DNA of 64,000 nucleotides, from the NCBI GenBank assembly GCA_013177805.1, contig JABLXU010000027.1, forward strand, positions 1-64,000. Direction: 5' to 3'. A program made the position numbers and the translations under genes. Each line of letters opens with the position of its first letter. Positions within the stretch are counted from its first letter, which is position 1. The notes under the pieces are model-generated. The model was given only the letters and a program-made list of their open reading frames with translations. It did no database searches and was not told the origin of the DNA. This stretch comes from Candidatus Omnitrophota bacterium (GTDB lineage Bacteria > Hinthialibacterota > Hinthialibacteria > Hinthialibacterales > Hinthialibacteraceae). Below are positions 55,989 through 64,000 of the stretch, piece after piece.

Positions 55989-56114
55989 TCAAAAAAATGG
56001 ATTCTTATTCAGCCAATTCCCATTCCCGCCTAAATCCATCGGCTTTCTGTTCCCGGTTCGTTTTAACGCGGTTCATAAGGGTAAGGGAGGCCTCGCAGCG
56101 TTCCCCGTACTCCG

Positions 56115-56140
56115 GTCCTCTCTCCAAGGGAGAGGGAATC
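56115..56140. repeat. REP-like palindrome, copy 8
   Basis: CTCTCC-aa-GGGAGAG (56120-56134), followed by GGAATCG. It is among the clearest members and shares the AATCG tail. Confidence 0.5.
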
Positions 56141-56334
56141 GTTGCGTGTTCTCACCCTCACGCATGCCCCGAATAAAAGAATGCAAGCGTTTCCTGTACG
56201 GGAAATCCACATACGGTAAAAAACATGATCACCGCCCCGGCCGCCGGGTATTCACATTGGAACTTCCCTGGTCTCATGCTACGCTACTCCAATTTCCATT
56301 CAGACTAAAACTTCTCGATTGCACGTGAGCTATC

Positions 56335-57303
56335 ATGCCGCGAATCCCACGCCGCACCGGACTGCTGATCGTCACCCTGGCGGTTTTCGTGTTCCTCTTC
56401 AGCCGGATGGATTTCGCGAAGGCCACCGCGATCCTGGGGCAAGCCGATCTCTGGCTGGTGGCGGCGGCTTTCTGCTTGTCGCTGACCTTTCCCTGGCTGT
56501 GCGCCATCCGGTGGAATCTTATTGTCCGCCGGTTGGGGACCGATCTGGGATGGTGGAACAGTTTCATCTTGGTCATGGCCGCTTGGCCCCTGGGCACCAT
56601 CACGCCCGCCAAATCGGGGGATTTGATTAAAATCGTATTTCTGAAGGATATTCTGTCCTACAGCCGGACCACGGGCGTAATCTTGGCGGAACGGGTCATG
56701 GATGTCGTGGCGCTGGGATTGTTCGGACTCGTAGGAAGCATGGTGTACGGATTTCCCACGGCCGGCCTTGTGGCCGGAGCCATTCTGGCCGGCGTATTGT
56801 TGTTCTTCCTGGCAGCCTCCTCTTCCCTCGTCAACCGGGTTCCAACCAAGTGGCGGGGGATGATGCTCGAGGTATTGGAAGCCTCCCGCCGGTTGTACCG
56901 AAGCGCCGGAACGTTGGGGATCATTCTGATCATGACGTTGCTGAACTGGTTTCTTACTTTTCTGCAAACCTGGATCTGTTACCGGGCGTTGCGGGCGGAG
57001 GTCCCCCTCCTGTACGTTGTCGCCGCCTTGCCAATCGCCATTTTCGTCGGCCTGATCCCCATCACCCTGGCCGGCATGGGCACGCGGGACAGCGCCATCA
57101 TTCTGCTGTTCCAACCCTACGCCACGTGGGAAACCAATCTGGCGGTGGGTGTTCTCTACTCGATTTTGGGGTATTGGTTCCTGACCCTGCTGGGGATTCC
57201 TTTCCTGCGGTACGCCATGCTGGGACGTATCCGCGCCATTGACCGGGAGAGTCTGCGCCAGGCTCTCGAATCCAGTCCTAGAGGGCCTATGAATGCAGAA
57301 TAG
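56335..57303 (+). CDS. Lysylphosphatidylglycerol synthase TM-domain / flippase-like protein
   Basis: A 322-residue polytopic membrane protein with about eight helices of the PF03706 (UPF0104, AglD2/LPG-synthase transmembrane) type: LTFPWLCAIRWNLI, PAKSGDLIKI, GVILAERVMDVVAL and LAGMGTRDSAIILL. Family members either flip lipid-linked substrates or transport aminoacyl-lipids; the absence of a soluble LPG synthase domain favours a flippase-like role. No strong Shine-Dalgarno precedes the ATG. The following 350 bases are non-coding up to pckA. Confidence 0.8.
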   Translation: MPRIPRRTGLLIVTLAVFVFLFSRMDFAKATAILGQADLWLVAAAFCLSLTFPWLCAIRWNLIVRRLGTDLGWWNSFILVMAAWPLGTITPAKSGDLIKIVFLKDILSYSRTTGVILAERVMDVVALGLFGLVGSMVYGFPTAGLVAGAILAGVLLFFLAASSSLVNRVPTKWRGMMLEVLEASRRLYRSAGTLGIILIMTLLNWFLTFLQTWICYRALRAEVPLLYVVAALPIAIFVGLIPITLAGMGTRDSAIILLFQPYATWETNLAVGVLYSILGYWFLTLLGIPFLRYAMLGRIRAIDRESLRQALESSPRGPMNAE

Positions 57304-57656
57304 CAAAATCCGGCTTTCCCTTTTAAAAAAAGATTTTCACCTTGTTCCTTTTAGTGGGATAGTTATAATTCTGGCAATCTTTTTCAGGTCCGTTGGGGTT
57401 TAGATTATTCCATACCCTGATAAGCCAGGGAAAAATACTGGAACTATGGATAAATTCGCAACCAAGGCGCGGGAAGATACGTTTGGCCGTCATTTGTCTT
57501 ACGATGATTTTTTTCAGCCGATGAAACGTTGTTCTCCAGACCTGCATCACTGATTTCCTCCAGCACGAGCCGGGCAGTCCGTTAAAGCCGTGCCGCATTG
57601 CCGAGTGGCAGTTCCCGAAGATGGCATACTTATATAACCGCACGCAGGAGGTATCG
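57304..57656. other. Non-coding gap upstream of pckA
   Basis: The gap is moderately AT-rich and carries no gene, clear promoter or structured element that I can defend, apart from the Shine-Dalgarno AGGAGG at its end. Confidence 0.4.
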
Positions 57657-59258
57657 ATGAATCATTTGGGATTAAACCAAAGCTCGCACGGCCTGGAGCA
57701 TCATGGCATTACCCAGGCCAGGAATGTGTATTGGAACCTCCCCCCCGCGTTCCTGCTTGAATACGAACTCAAACAGGGCCGGGGCCGCTTATCGGAACGG
57801 GGCGCTTTTGTCGCCACGACGGATGAAGTCGGCCGCGGCCGGTCTCCCAAAGATAAATATATCGTCGAGGAAGCCACCACCAAGGATCAAATCTGGTGGG
57901 GCAAGGTCAATGTCCCAGTCCAGGAAGAGGTTTTCGACGCCCTCCACAAGGAAGTCACCGATTATCTGGCCGACAAGGATCTGTTTGTTCAAGACGTGTT
58001 CGCCGGGGCTGATCCGGAGTACCGCGTGCCCGTGCGCACGATCACCGAGTATGCTTACGCGGCGGCGTTTGTACATACCATGTTCATTAACTCCACCCCG
58101 CAAGAACAGCAACAGTTTATCCCGGGATTCACGGTCATCGCCGCGCCGGGTTATCGCACCGATCCGCAGAAACACGGCCTCCGCAGCGGAGTGTTCATCA
58201 TCGCCAATTTCGCCAAGCGGATGATTCTCGTGGGAGGGTCGGCCTATTCGGGAGAGATCAAGAAATCCATCTTTTCCGTTTTGAATTACCACTACCCCCA
58301 GCAAGGGATTCTCTCGATGCATTGCTCCGCCAACATTGGACGTGAAGGGGACACGGCCATCTTTTTCGGTCTCTCCGGCACCGGCAAAACGACCCTCTCG
58401 GCCGATCCCGAGCGCGGTTTGATCGGGGATGACGAACACGGCTGGAGCGACAAGGGCATTTTCAATTTCGAGGGCGGTTGTTACGCCAAGTGCATCCATC
58501 TCAGCCCGGAATACGAACCGCAAATTTGGAACGCGCTCCGTTTCGGCGCCATCATGGAAAATGTGGTGATGGATCCCGATAGCCGGGTGGTCGATTTCGA
58601 TGACAGTTCGCTCACCGAAAACACCCGCGCCGCCTATCCGCTGGAGCACATCGACAATGCCGTGTTTCCCAGCGTCGGCGGCCATCCGAAAAACGTGATT
58701 TTCCTGACCTGCGACGCGTACGGCGTGTTGCCTCCCATCGCCCGTCTGAGTCCCGCGCAGGCCATGTACCATTTCATTTCCGGCTACACCGCCCGGGTGG
58801 CGGGCACCGAACGCGGTGTCACGGAGCCGCAGGCGACCTTCAGCGCCTGCTTCGGCGCGCCGTTCATGGCCATGCACCCCAGTGTGTATGCCGAGTTGCT
58901 GGGCCAAAAGTTGCGCCAGACCGGCGCCCAAGTCTGGCTGGTCAACACAGGGTGGAGCGGAGGGCCGTACGGCATTGGCCAGCGGATGAGCATCAAGATC
59001 AGCCGCGCCGTGCTCCGTGCCGCCCTCTCCGGCGCTCTGGACAACGCTCGTTTCTCTCCGTTCCCGTATTTTGGTTTCGAGATTCCTGACATGTGCCCGG
59101 GCGTGCCCTCTGAGGTTCTCCATCCCCGGAACACCTGGGCCGACAAGCACGCTTTCGACGAAAAGGCCAAACACGTAGCCCAGCTGTTCATCGACAATTT
59201 CAAGCAGTTCGAGACGGGCACCGCCGAGGATATTCTGAAAGCGGCCCCCCGGCTCTGA
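57657..59258 (+). CDS. pckA: ATP-dependent phosphoenolpyruvate carboxykinase
   Basis: The 533-residue enzyme has the GLSGTGKTTLSADP P-loop, the upstream VGGSAYSGEIKKSIFSVLNY metal-binding segment, the GDDEHGWSD region and the C-terminal R-x-P-type region. It interconverts oxaloacetate and PEP using ATP and is central to gluconeogenesis. AGGAGG five bases before the ATG decides the start; the frame is open 12 codons further. A hairpin terminator follows the stop. Confidence 0.95.
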   Translation: MNHLGLNQSSHGLEHHGITQARNVYWNLPPAFLLEYELKQGRGRLSERGAFVATTDEVGRGRSPKDKYIVEEATTKDQIWWGKVNVPVQEEVFDALHKEVTDYLADKDLFVQDVFAGADPEYRVPVRTITEYAYAAAFVHTMFINSTPQEQQQFIPGFTVIAAPGYRTDPQKHGLRSGVFIIANFAKRMILVGGSAYSGEIKKSIFSVLNYHYPQQGILSMHCSANIGREGDTAIFFGLSGTGKTTLSADPERGLIGDDEHGWSDKGIFNFEGGCYAKCIHLSPEYEPQIWNALRFGAIMENVVMDPDSRVVDFDDSSLTENTRAAYPLEHIDNAVFPSVGGHPKNVIFLTCDAYGVLPPIARLSPAQAMYHFISGYTARVAGTERGVTEPQATFSACFGAPFMAMHPSVYAELLGQKLRQTGAQVWLVNTGWSGGPYGIGQRMSIKISRAVLRAALSGALDNARFSPFPYFGFEIPDMCPGVPSEVLHPRNTWADKHAFDEKAKHVAQLFIDNFKQFETGTAEDILKAAPRL

Positions 59259-59297
59259 GCGGGAAACGGGCACTCGGAAAGCGGGCCCTCCGGAACC

Positions 59298-59335
59298 ATT
59301 GAAGGGGGATGTGGAACCATCCCCCTTGTTCTGTA
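59298..59335 (+). terminator. Terminator downstream of pckA
   Basis: AAGGGGGATG (59302-59311) and CATCCCCCTT (59318-59327) form a 10-bp stem with a 6-base loop, then GTTCTGTATTT. The U-tract is imperfect. Confidence 0.65.
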
Positions 59336-59497
59336 TTTCATTCATGCGGGAAAAGAAAAAAAATCTCCGTCCTGATCTTCCTCCAGAGATTGACAATCCC
59401 GGAGACCGGCTGAAACTGATTTGATTCCCATGCCATGCGGCCGGGACCAGGACACGGGATGGCCCACCGGTCCCCATTTGTTCAACGGAGTAATCGA

Positions 59498-60547
59498 GTG
59501 AAAGTCTTAGTCACAGGATCCAGCGGTTTAATCGGATCAGAAGTGGTGGAATATTTCGATCCACAGGCGGAACACATCATCGGCGTGGACAACAACATGC
59601 GGGCCGACTTTTTCGGCCCTCCAGGCGATACCTCCTGGAACCTGATGCGGCTCCAGTCGGTGACCCGGCATTTCGAACCAGTCAACCTGGATATCCGCGA
59701 CCGCCCCGGCGTGCTGCGGCTGTTCGAAGAGCATGCTTTCGACCTGGTAGTGCATTGCGCGGCGCAGCCCTCGCATGACCTGGCCAAAGACCGCCCGTTC
59801 GACGATTTCGACGTGAACGCGGGGGGGACGCTCAACTTGTTAGAGGCCACCCGCCGTCATTGCCCAGACGCGGTGTTTATTTTCATGAGCACCAACAAGG
59901 TGTACGGCGACGCGCCCAACGAAATCCCTCTGCGGGAACTGGAGAAGCGCTGGGAGTACGCCAACCCCGCCGATTGGGAGGGGATCGATGAGACCATGCG
60001 CATCGACCGGTCCAAGCACAGCCTCTTCGGCGCGTCCAAGGTTGCGGCGGATATCCTGGTGCAGGAATACGGCCGCTATTTCGGCATGAAAACCGCGTGC
60101 CTGCGCGGCGGTTGCCTCACCGGCCCCCATCATTCCGGCGTGGAATTGCATGGTTTCTTGAACTACTTGATCAAGGCCAATCTGGAAGAACGCACCTACA
60201 AGATTTTCGGTTACAAGGGCAAACAGGTGCGGGACAACATCCATTCGTACGACGTGGCCCGGGCGATCGAGGCCATAGCCCAAAATCCCCGCTGTGGCGA
60301 GGTATACAACATCGGCGGCGGGCGGTCCAATTCCTGCTCCATCCTGGAGGCGTTCGAACGGGCGGAGGCGGTCACGGGCAAGAAGATGCGGTATGAATAC
60401 ATTGATACGAACCGGGAAGGCGATCACATCTGCTACATCTCCAACCTGGGCAAGCTGAAAACCCATTATCCCGGCTGGGAGCTCACCAAGAGCCTGGACG
60501 ACATCTTCGAGGAGATTGCGCGAAGCCTTACGAAACGGAATAAATAA
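59498..60547 (+). CDS. NAD-dependent epimerase/dehydratase, CDP-paratose 2-epimerase-like
   Basis: The 349-residue extended SDR starts with [16 protein letters not shown], contains the [15 protein letters not shown] region, STNKVYGD with the catalytic YxxxK-like segment, and the RfbE/TyvE-type motifs [15 protein letters not shown] and [15 protein letters not shown]. These resemble CDP-paratose 2-epimerases for O-antigen sugars (CDP-tyvelose), although UDP-sugar epimerases are related. The GTG start at 59498 has CGGAG seven bases upstream. The neighbours do not include other CDP-sugar genes, so the exact substrate is unproven. Confidence 0.85.
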   Translation: MKVLVTGSSGLIGSEVVEYFDPQAEHIIGVDNNMRADFFGPPGDTSWNLMRLQSVTRHFEPVNLDIRDRPGVLRLFEEHAFDLVVHCAAQPSHDLAKDRPFDDFDVNAGGTLNLLEATRRHCPDAVFIFMSTNKVYGDAPNEIPLRELEKRWEYANPADWEGIDETMRIDRSKHSLFGASKVAADILVQEYGRYFGMKTACLRGGCLTGPHHSGVELHGFLNYLIKANLEERTYKIFGYKGKQVRDNIHSYDVARAIEAIAQNPRCGEVYNIGGGRSNSCSILEAFERAEAVTGKKMRYEYIDTNREGDHICYISNLGKLKTHYPGWELTKSLDDIFEEIARSLTKRNK

Positions 60548-60651
60548 AGTAACTGTTTACCAGTTTGCAGTGCGGCTTCTTAGCGTCAACGGCGCGGCAT
60601 GACTATAATCCAGCCCGTAATTTCTGGGAAAAGGATTACAACAGGATGATT

Positions 60652-60686
60652 ACCCTCCCCCTTTGGAAGAAGGGCCAGGGTGATGG
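60652..60686. repeat. REP-like palindrome, copy 9 (degenerate)
   Basis: CCCTT and AAGGG flank an uneven loop, with the CAGGGTGATGG string on the right. Confidence 0.3.
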
Positions 60687-60689
60687 AAT

Positions 60690-60723
60690 TATTGTAGGGA
60701 CGGACCTACCTTTGTGTCCGCCC
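60690..60723. repeat. GGACGGAC/GTCCGCCC palindrome
   Basis: Arms of about eight bases with one mismatch resemble the stem of the terminator at 37099-37126. It sits in the gap before the convergent GNAT gene. Confidence 0.35.
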
Positions 60724-60790
60724 GTATTTCATCGAGTGGATGGAATGCCTCCTTCACCATCAGGAACGCCCTTTTCGGATGACCCTTTTT

Positions 60791-61192
60791 TTATCTCCCC
60801 TTGAGCATCCACGCCCGGGGATTGTGCTCGAAGCCGAGCTTGGGGTAATAGTCGTTTGCCAGGGGGGCGGCCAGCAGCACGATCATGCACTCCGGCCACA
60901 GCCGTTGCCGGGTCTCTGCGATGAGGCGTTTGCCGATACCCTGTTTCTGGTAGTCGGCGTCCACGGCCAGGTCCGCGAGATAGGCCACATACGCCCAATC
61001 GGTGAGCGAGCGCGCGATGCCCACCAGGCGCTCGCCATCCCAAGCCGTGATGGTGAGATTGGCGTGCTTCAGCATTTCCGCGAAGATGTCCGGCCGGTTC
61101 ACGGGACGGCGTTCGCCCAAGGTAGACCGGTTGTATAACTCGATCGCGGCTTCCACACCCACCGGAACATTTACCCGATAATCGACAGGCAT
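60791..61192 (-). CDS. GNAT-family N-acetyltransferase
   Basis: The 133-residue protein has the GNAT acetyl-CoA pyrophosphate loop (VDADYQKQGIGKRLI) and the terminal beta strand region (APLANDYYPKLGF). Such enzymes acetylate amines of small molecules or peptides; no substrate can be predicted. The ATG at 61192 opens the usual family N-terminus. It is convergent with the epimerase gene and is divergent from the pilin-like gene. Confidence 0.85.
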   Translation of the reverse strand: MPVDYRVNVPVGVEAAIELYNRSTLGERRPVNRPDIFAEMLKHANLTITAWDGERLVGIARSLTDWAYVAYLADLAVDADYQKQGIGKRLIAETRQRLWPECMIVLLAAPLANDYYPKLGFEHNPRAWMLKGR

Positions 61193-61490
61193 GCATTCAC
61201 TCCCGGCCTCAAGGCGGTTTTAGGAGAACCATCTAATCATTTCATGTTTTTCTAAATCCATCATAAACTGTTCCTGATTCTTGATCCATGGTATCATTTC
61301 ACCAATTATTCCGCGGATTACGCCTCAAGGCGCACGCGAGCAGGGTGTGATGCAAGACATCAAACAGTCCGTATGCATAATCAAGGACTCTAGGCCACAG
61401 GGTGAGGAATCCGGCTTTTCAAGCTTACGACACTCCTCTCGAACCGGCCCATCTATATATCGATGCCAAGAGGAACATAGAGAAAGGATC

Positions 61491-62072
61491 ATGAAGCCAA
61501 AAGGATTCACTTTAATTGAACTTTTGATCGTCGTGGCCATTATTGGGATTCTGGCGGCCATCGCCGTGCCCAACTTTCTCAATGCCCAGGTGCGGGCCAA
61601 GGTGGCCCATGCCCAATCGGATATGCAGGCTCTCAGCACGGCGCTGGAAATGTACAACATGGACAACAATCATTACCCGTATTGGGTGAAACCGGATGGA
61701 ACCTATGTCAATCCCCTTCCCGCCCGTTTCTATCCCCTGACGACTCCGATCGCCTACATGTCTTCCGTCCCCCAGGATCCCTTCATCTACGGGCCACCTG
61801 GCGCGCGGATCAATGAGAACCAAGACGCGGCCTACACTACCTACGATTATGTGGAATCCCGGGGATCGATCAAATTCGCCGGCGTGACCGTGCTGCCCCC
61901 GTCCCGTCGTTGCGCGGAATGGCGGATCTCCAGCGCCGGCCCTGATGGGACTAACACGTACGGGAATTATTATTCCTACGACGCTTCGAATGGCTTGCGG
62001 AGCTTTGGGGATATCGTCCGCACCGGCCCCCGCATGTCGTTCCCCTGCGACAGTTCCTTGGTGGGAAAATAG
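61491..62072 (+). CDS. Type II secretion/type IV pilin-like prepilin
   Basis: The 193-residue protein has a class III (prepilin) signal with the cleavage site KG-FTLIELLIVVAIIGILAA, the glycine at -1 and Glu5 of the mature protein. The first helix runs to about residue 60, and the C-terminal half is beta-rich, resembling T2SS major pseudopilin GspG-like or related proteins common in this type of bacteria. It needs a prepilin peptidase not seen here. AAAGGATC precedes the ATG; the frame is open much further upstream, but the start is fixed by the signal. No other pilin or secretion genes are adjacent. Confidence 0.88.
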   Translation: MKPKGFTLIELLIVVAIIGILAAIAVPNFLNAQVRAKVAHAQSDMQALSTALEMYNMDNNHYPYWVKPDGTYVNPLPARFYPLTTPIAYMSSVPQDPFIYGPPGARINENQDAAYTTYDYVESRGSIKFAGVTVLPPSRRCAEWRISSAGPDGTNTYGNYYSYDASNGLRSFGDIVRTGPRMSFPCDSSLVGK

Positions 62073-62093
62073 GGAACGGATTTATTGTTTTTC

Positions 62094-62125
62094 TCCTCCC
62101 CGGCCTTTTTCAAGGAAGGGAGGAA
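62094..62125. repeat. REP-like palindrome, copy 10
   Basis: CCTCCC and GGGAGG surround a 17-base loop that itself carries CTTTTTCAAGG. The family core is degraded here. Confidence 0.35.
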
Positions 62126-62227
62126 CGGGGCAAAGCGATTCAATCCTGCTCACCCGGTAAGTGTGTATTTATGCCTTGAGACGCAATCGGAAATTTAATT
62201 GAATCAAGCCCGTTTATCTGCAATTTT

Positions 62228-62256
62228 CTCCGCTTCAGGGAAAGGAGAGGGAATCG
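62228..62256. repeat. REP-like palindrome, copy 11
   Basis: TTCTCC and GGAGAGG pair with a short loop, followed by the GAATCG tail shared with copies 4 and 8. Confidence 0.4.
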
Positions 62257-62460
62257 CTAAGTATACAATATCCGGATGTGTACAGCGGATACGGCTCTTA
62301 GAAAGTGCTGTATTCGATTAAACAGCCGCTGTGCAGCAAGTGATGTTCCTTACCGGGGATGGAATGAAGATTCAGGGATACGCCACGTCCGGCGGAGTGT
62401 GATAGCATTTCCCCGTTACTGGACCACCCTTGCCGACGAAGAAGAAAAAGAGACCCATTC

Positions 62461-63798
62461 ATGGGAAAGACTATTCTGCTTCTGTTTGCCGTATTGTTGA
62501 TCATCTACTCCACGGCCAGGCTAAAATTGCATCCCTTCCTGGCCTTGTTGTTCGCGGCCTTCGGGTTTGGCATCCTCTCGGGCATGCCGCTCCAGCAGGT
62601 GGTGGATTCCATCAACCAGGGATTCGGCGGAACCATCGGCAGCATCGGCATCGTCATCCTGTTCGGGACCATCATCGGCATTTTCCTGGAACGGTCGGGC
62701 GGAGCCTACACGATGGCCGAAAGCCTTTTGAAAATCACGGGGCGGCACAACGTCCCCCTGGCGATGGCGTTAGCCGGTTATCTCGTCTCCATCCCCGTTT
62801 TCTGCGATTCGGGATTTGTGATTCTCTCCCCGCTCAATAAGGCGCTCGCCAAGAAAAGCCGTGTCACCCTGGCCTCGTGCGCCGTGGCCTTGGGTTTGGG
62901 CCTGTACGCCTCCCATACCTTGGTTCCCCCGACACCTGGGCCGGTCGCCGCCGCGGGGATCTTAAAAGCCGATGTGGGTTTGGTGATCCTCTTCGGGATG
63001 ATCACGGGATTATTCGCGTTGTTGGCCAGTTGGCTCTTTGCCACCGGGTGGGCCGCCCGTGTGTCCATCGATCCGGAGCCAGAATTGGATGAATACGAGA
63101 TGGTGCGCCGAACCCGCGAAGCTCCTCCCGCCGCATTGTCGTTTTTACCCCTGGTGATCCCGATACTCCTGATTGTCCTCGGTTCGGCCGCCGCCTATCC
63201 CACGCATCCCTTCGGAGAAGGCCGTTGGCACTCGTTCCTGTTGTTCACCGGTACGCCTATGGTGGCCTTGCTGACCGGCGTGCTGATCGCCTTTTTTCTG
63301 CCCCGGCGATGGGATTCCTCCATGTTTTCCACCACCGGATGGGTAGGCGAAGCGGTGGTCAACGCCGCCATCATCATCACCATTACCGGCGCGGGAGGGG
63401 CATTCGGTAAGGTGCTGCAGAATTCGGGCATCGCCGAGGTGGTGGGAAAACCACTGGCCGAGTGGCACTTGGGGATCTGGATTCCTTTCCTGATGGCCGC
63501 CGCGATAAAAACCGCGCAAGGCTCGTCCACGGTGGCTCTTATCACCACTGCTTCCCTTTCCGCGCCCCTGTTGGCGTCGTTCGGCGTGGCGTCACCCGCG
63601 CAGACCGCCTTGTGCGTGGTTATGATCGGCGCCGGATCCATGGTGATCTCGCATGCCAACGACAGTTATTTCTGGGTAGTCACGCAATTCTCGAAGATGG
63701 ACGTGGCCATGGGTTACCAGTTGCACTCTCTGGGAACCATTCTCGAAGGCTTCACCGCGGGAATCGTTGTTTGGTTTTTATTTACATTTATCGTGTAA
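62461..63798 (+). CDS. GntP-family gluconate/organic acid permease
   Basis: A polytopic membrane protein of 445 residues and about 12 helices with the family features FGFGILSGMP, FCDSGFVILSPL, HTLVPPTPGPVAAA and the C-terminal AAAIKTAQGSSTVALITTAS and HANDSYFWVVTQF. GntP proteins are proton symporters for gluconate and related sugar acids or glycerate; no kinase or regulator is next to it, so the substrate stays open. The ATG at 62461 has a modest Shine-Dalgarno. It ends about 200 bases from the right edge. Confidence 0.93.
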   Translation: MGKTILLLFAVLLIIYSTARLKLHPFLALLFAAFGFGILSGMPLQQVVDSINQGFGGTIGSIGIVILFGTIIGIFLERSGGAYTMAESLLKITGRHNVPLAMALAGYLVSIPVFCDSGFVILSPLNKALAKKSRVTLASCAVALGLGLYASHTLVPPTPGPVAAAGILKADVGLVILFGMITGLFALLASWLFATGWAARVSIDPEPELDEYEMVRRTREAPPAALSFLPLVIPILLIVLGSAAAYPTHPFGEGRWHSFLLFTGTPMVALLTGVLIAFFLPRRWDSSMFSTTGWVGEAVVNAAIIITITGAGGAFGKVLQNSGIAEVVGKPLAEWHLGIWIPFLMAAAIKTAQGSSTVALITTASLSAPLLASFGVASPAQTALCVVMIGAGSMVISHANDSYFWVVTQFSKMDVAMGYQLHSLGTILEGFTAGIVVWFLFTFIV

Positions 63799-63820
63799 AA
63801 GCCCTAACAAAAATCACGCC

Positions 63821-63847
63821 TTGACAATTCCGTTCGATCGGTACAAT
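63821..63847 (+). promoter_or_regulatory. Promoter heading to the right edge
   Basis: A perfect TTGACA (63821-63826) and TACAAT (63842-63847) are 15 bases apart, slightly short but usable. It implies a transcript starting near 63854 whose gene lies beyond the window. Confidence 0.45.
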
Positions 63848-64000
63848 ATCGCCAAGTTGACTTGCTTCATTGGCTTGCTTCTTGCACCTTGTATTTCATC
63901 CAACCGGCAACATAATGATTACATTAAGCCGAAAACATTTCAGTTATTCTGACCATTTTTAAATTTCTTTTAATTTCGTTTCCTGGTTTCAACGGCCCGC

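Larger units (their letters stand above)
55678..56334. other. fusA leader and non-coding gap
   Basis: It includes a good minus-strand promoter and a REP-like palindrome. Open frames here have no recognisable sequence features. Confidence 0.5.
62073..62460. other. Non-coding gap with two repeats
   Basis: Two REP-like palindromes, around 62094-62123 (CCTCCC with GGGAGG) and 62228-62252 (CTCC with GGAG), lie in this gap. No gene is evident. Confidence 0.45.

Noticed and set aside
55693..56328. 211-codon plus-strand frame in the fusA leader
   Set aside because: Low-complexity Pro/Arg/Ser content with no domain and lies over a promoter and repeat.
57789..59477. 562-codon open frame opposite pckA
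   Set aside because: Antisense to a gene with all PEP carboxykinase motifs.

Overview
The window is a GC-rich (by eye mid-to-high 50s % GC) bacterial chromosome segment with about 51 protein-coding genes, two of them close to the edges and one cut by the left edge. It has no rRNA, tRNA or CRISPR array that I could recognise and no transposase or integrase. The genes point to a Gram-negative, free-living heterotroph: an FtsX/EnvC-like/CtpA envelope cluster, a heptosyltransferase, many secreted proteins, a formylglycine-type sulfatase, a type IV pilin-like protein and a bacterial microcompartment (BMC) locus. The mixture (secreted sulfatase, LacZ-like protein, BMC genes, a secreted protein family I associate with planctomycetes-like genomes, short intergenic palindromic repeats) fits a member of the PVC neighbourhood or a candidate phylum such as Sumerlaeota, Hydrogenedentota or Hinthialibacterota. 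The sequence alone does not settle which.

Layout. 1-5.8 kb: a GT-C type membrane glycosyltransferase (truncated), a B12-binding radical SAM protein, a secreted CE2-like esterase and a secreted protein of unknown function. 6.1-10.5 kb: a Gfo/Idh/MocA oxidoreductase divergent from a PAS histidine kinase, SAM hydroxide adenosyltransferase and GT4 glycosyltransferase. 10.5-15.1 kb: methionine biosynthesis (metW, metX, metY) plus a FIST sensor protein, all on the minus strand. 15.4-19.5 kb: a large LacZ-like GH2 protein that has lost both catalytic glutamates, a small secreted protein and a zinc-ribbon protein. 19.6-23.6 kb: a CarD-type regulator and the tig-clpP-clpX protein quality control operon.

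24-34.7 kb: a secreted protein plus a nitrilase-superfamily hydrolase; an AT-rich intergenic island; an RbsA-like double ABC ATPase coupled to an internally duplicated membrane protein; a sulfatase, a Uma2-type nuclease, a Tat-exported hemerythrin-like protein, a glycosyltransferase and a TPR/coiled-coil periplasmic protein. 35-42 kb: a tail-tube-fold protein carrying an export signal, a repeat-rich secreted protein, a GH57 branching enzyme, RtcB, a DedA-like protein and SurE. 42.4-49.3 kb: a heptosyltransferase, the FtsX / degenerate-LytM / CtpA cell-envelope cluster, tsaD and an RNase HII-YraN fusion.

49.7-53.1 kb is the most interesting part: a compact BMC locus encoding one hexameric shell protein, PduL, a flavoprotein-like protein and a CoA-acylating aldehyde dehydrogenase. 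The three non-shell proteins begin with encapsulation-peptide-like helices, and a strong terminator-like hairpin separates the shell gene from the enzymes. No signature enzyme, pentamer or alcohol dehydrogenase is present, so the compartment must be completed elsewhere or be unusually minimal. 53.6-64 kb holds fusA (with a good promoter and a long leader), a flippase-like membrane protein, ATP-dependent PEP carboxykinase, a CDP-paratose 2-epimerase-like SDR, a GNAT acetyltransferase, a pilin-like protein and a GntP permease.

Short imperfect palindromes related to CCTCTCCC-n-GGGAGAGG recur in about a dozen intergenic gaps and look like a REP-type family. Most start codons were chosen from Shine-Dalgarno spacing, and several genes appear to use TTG or GTG.
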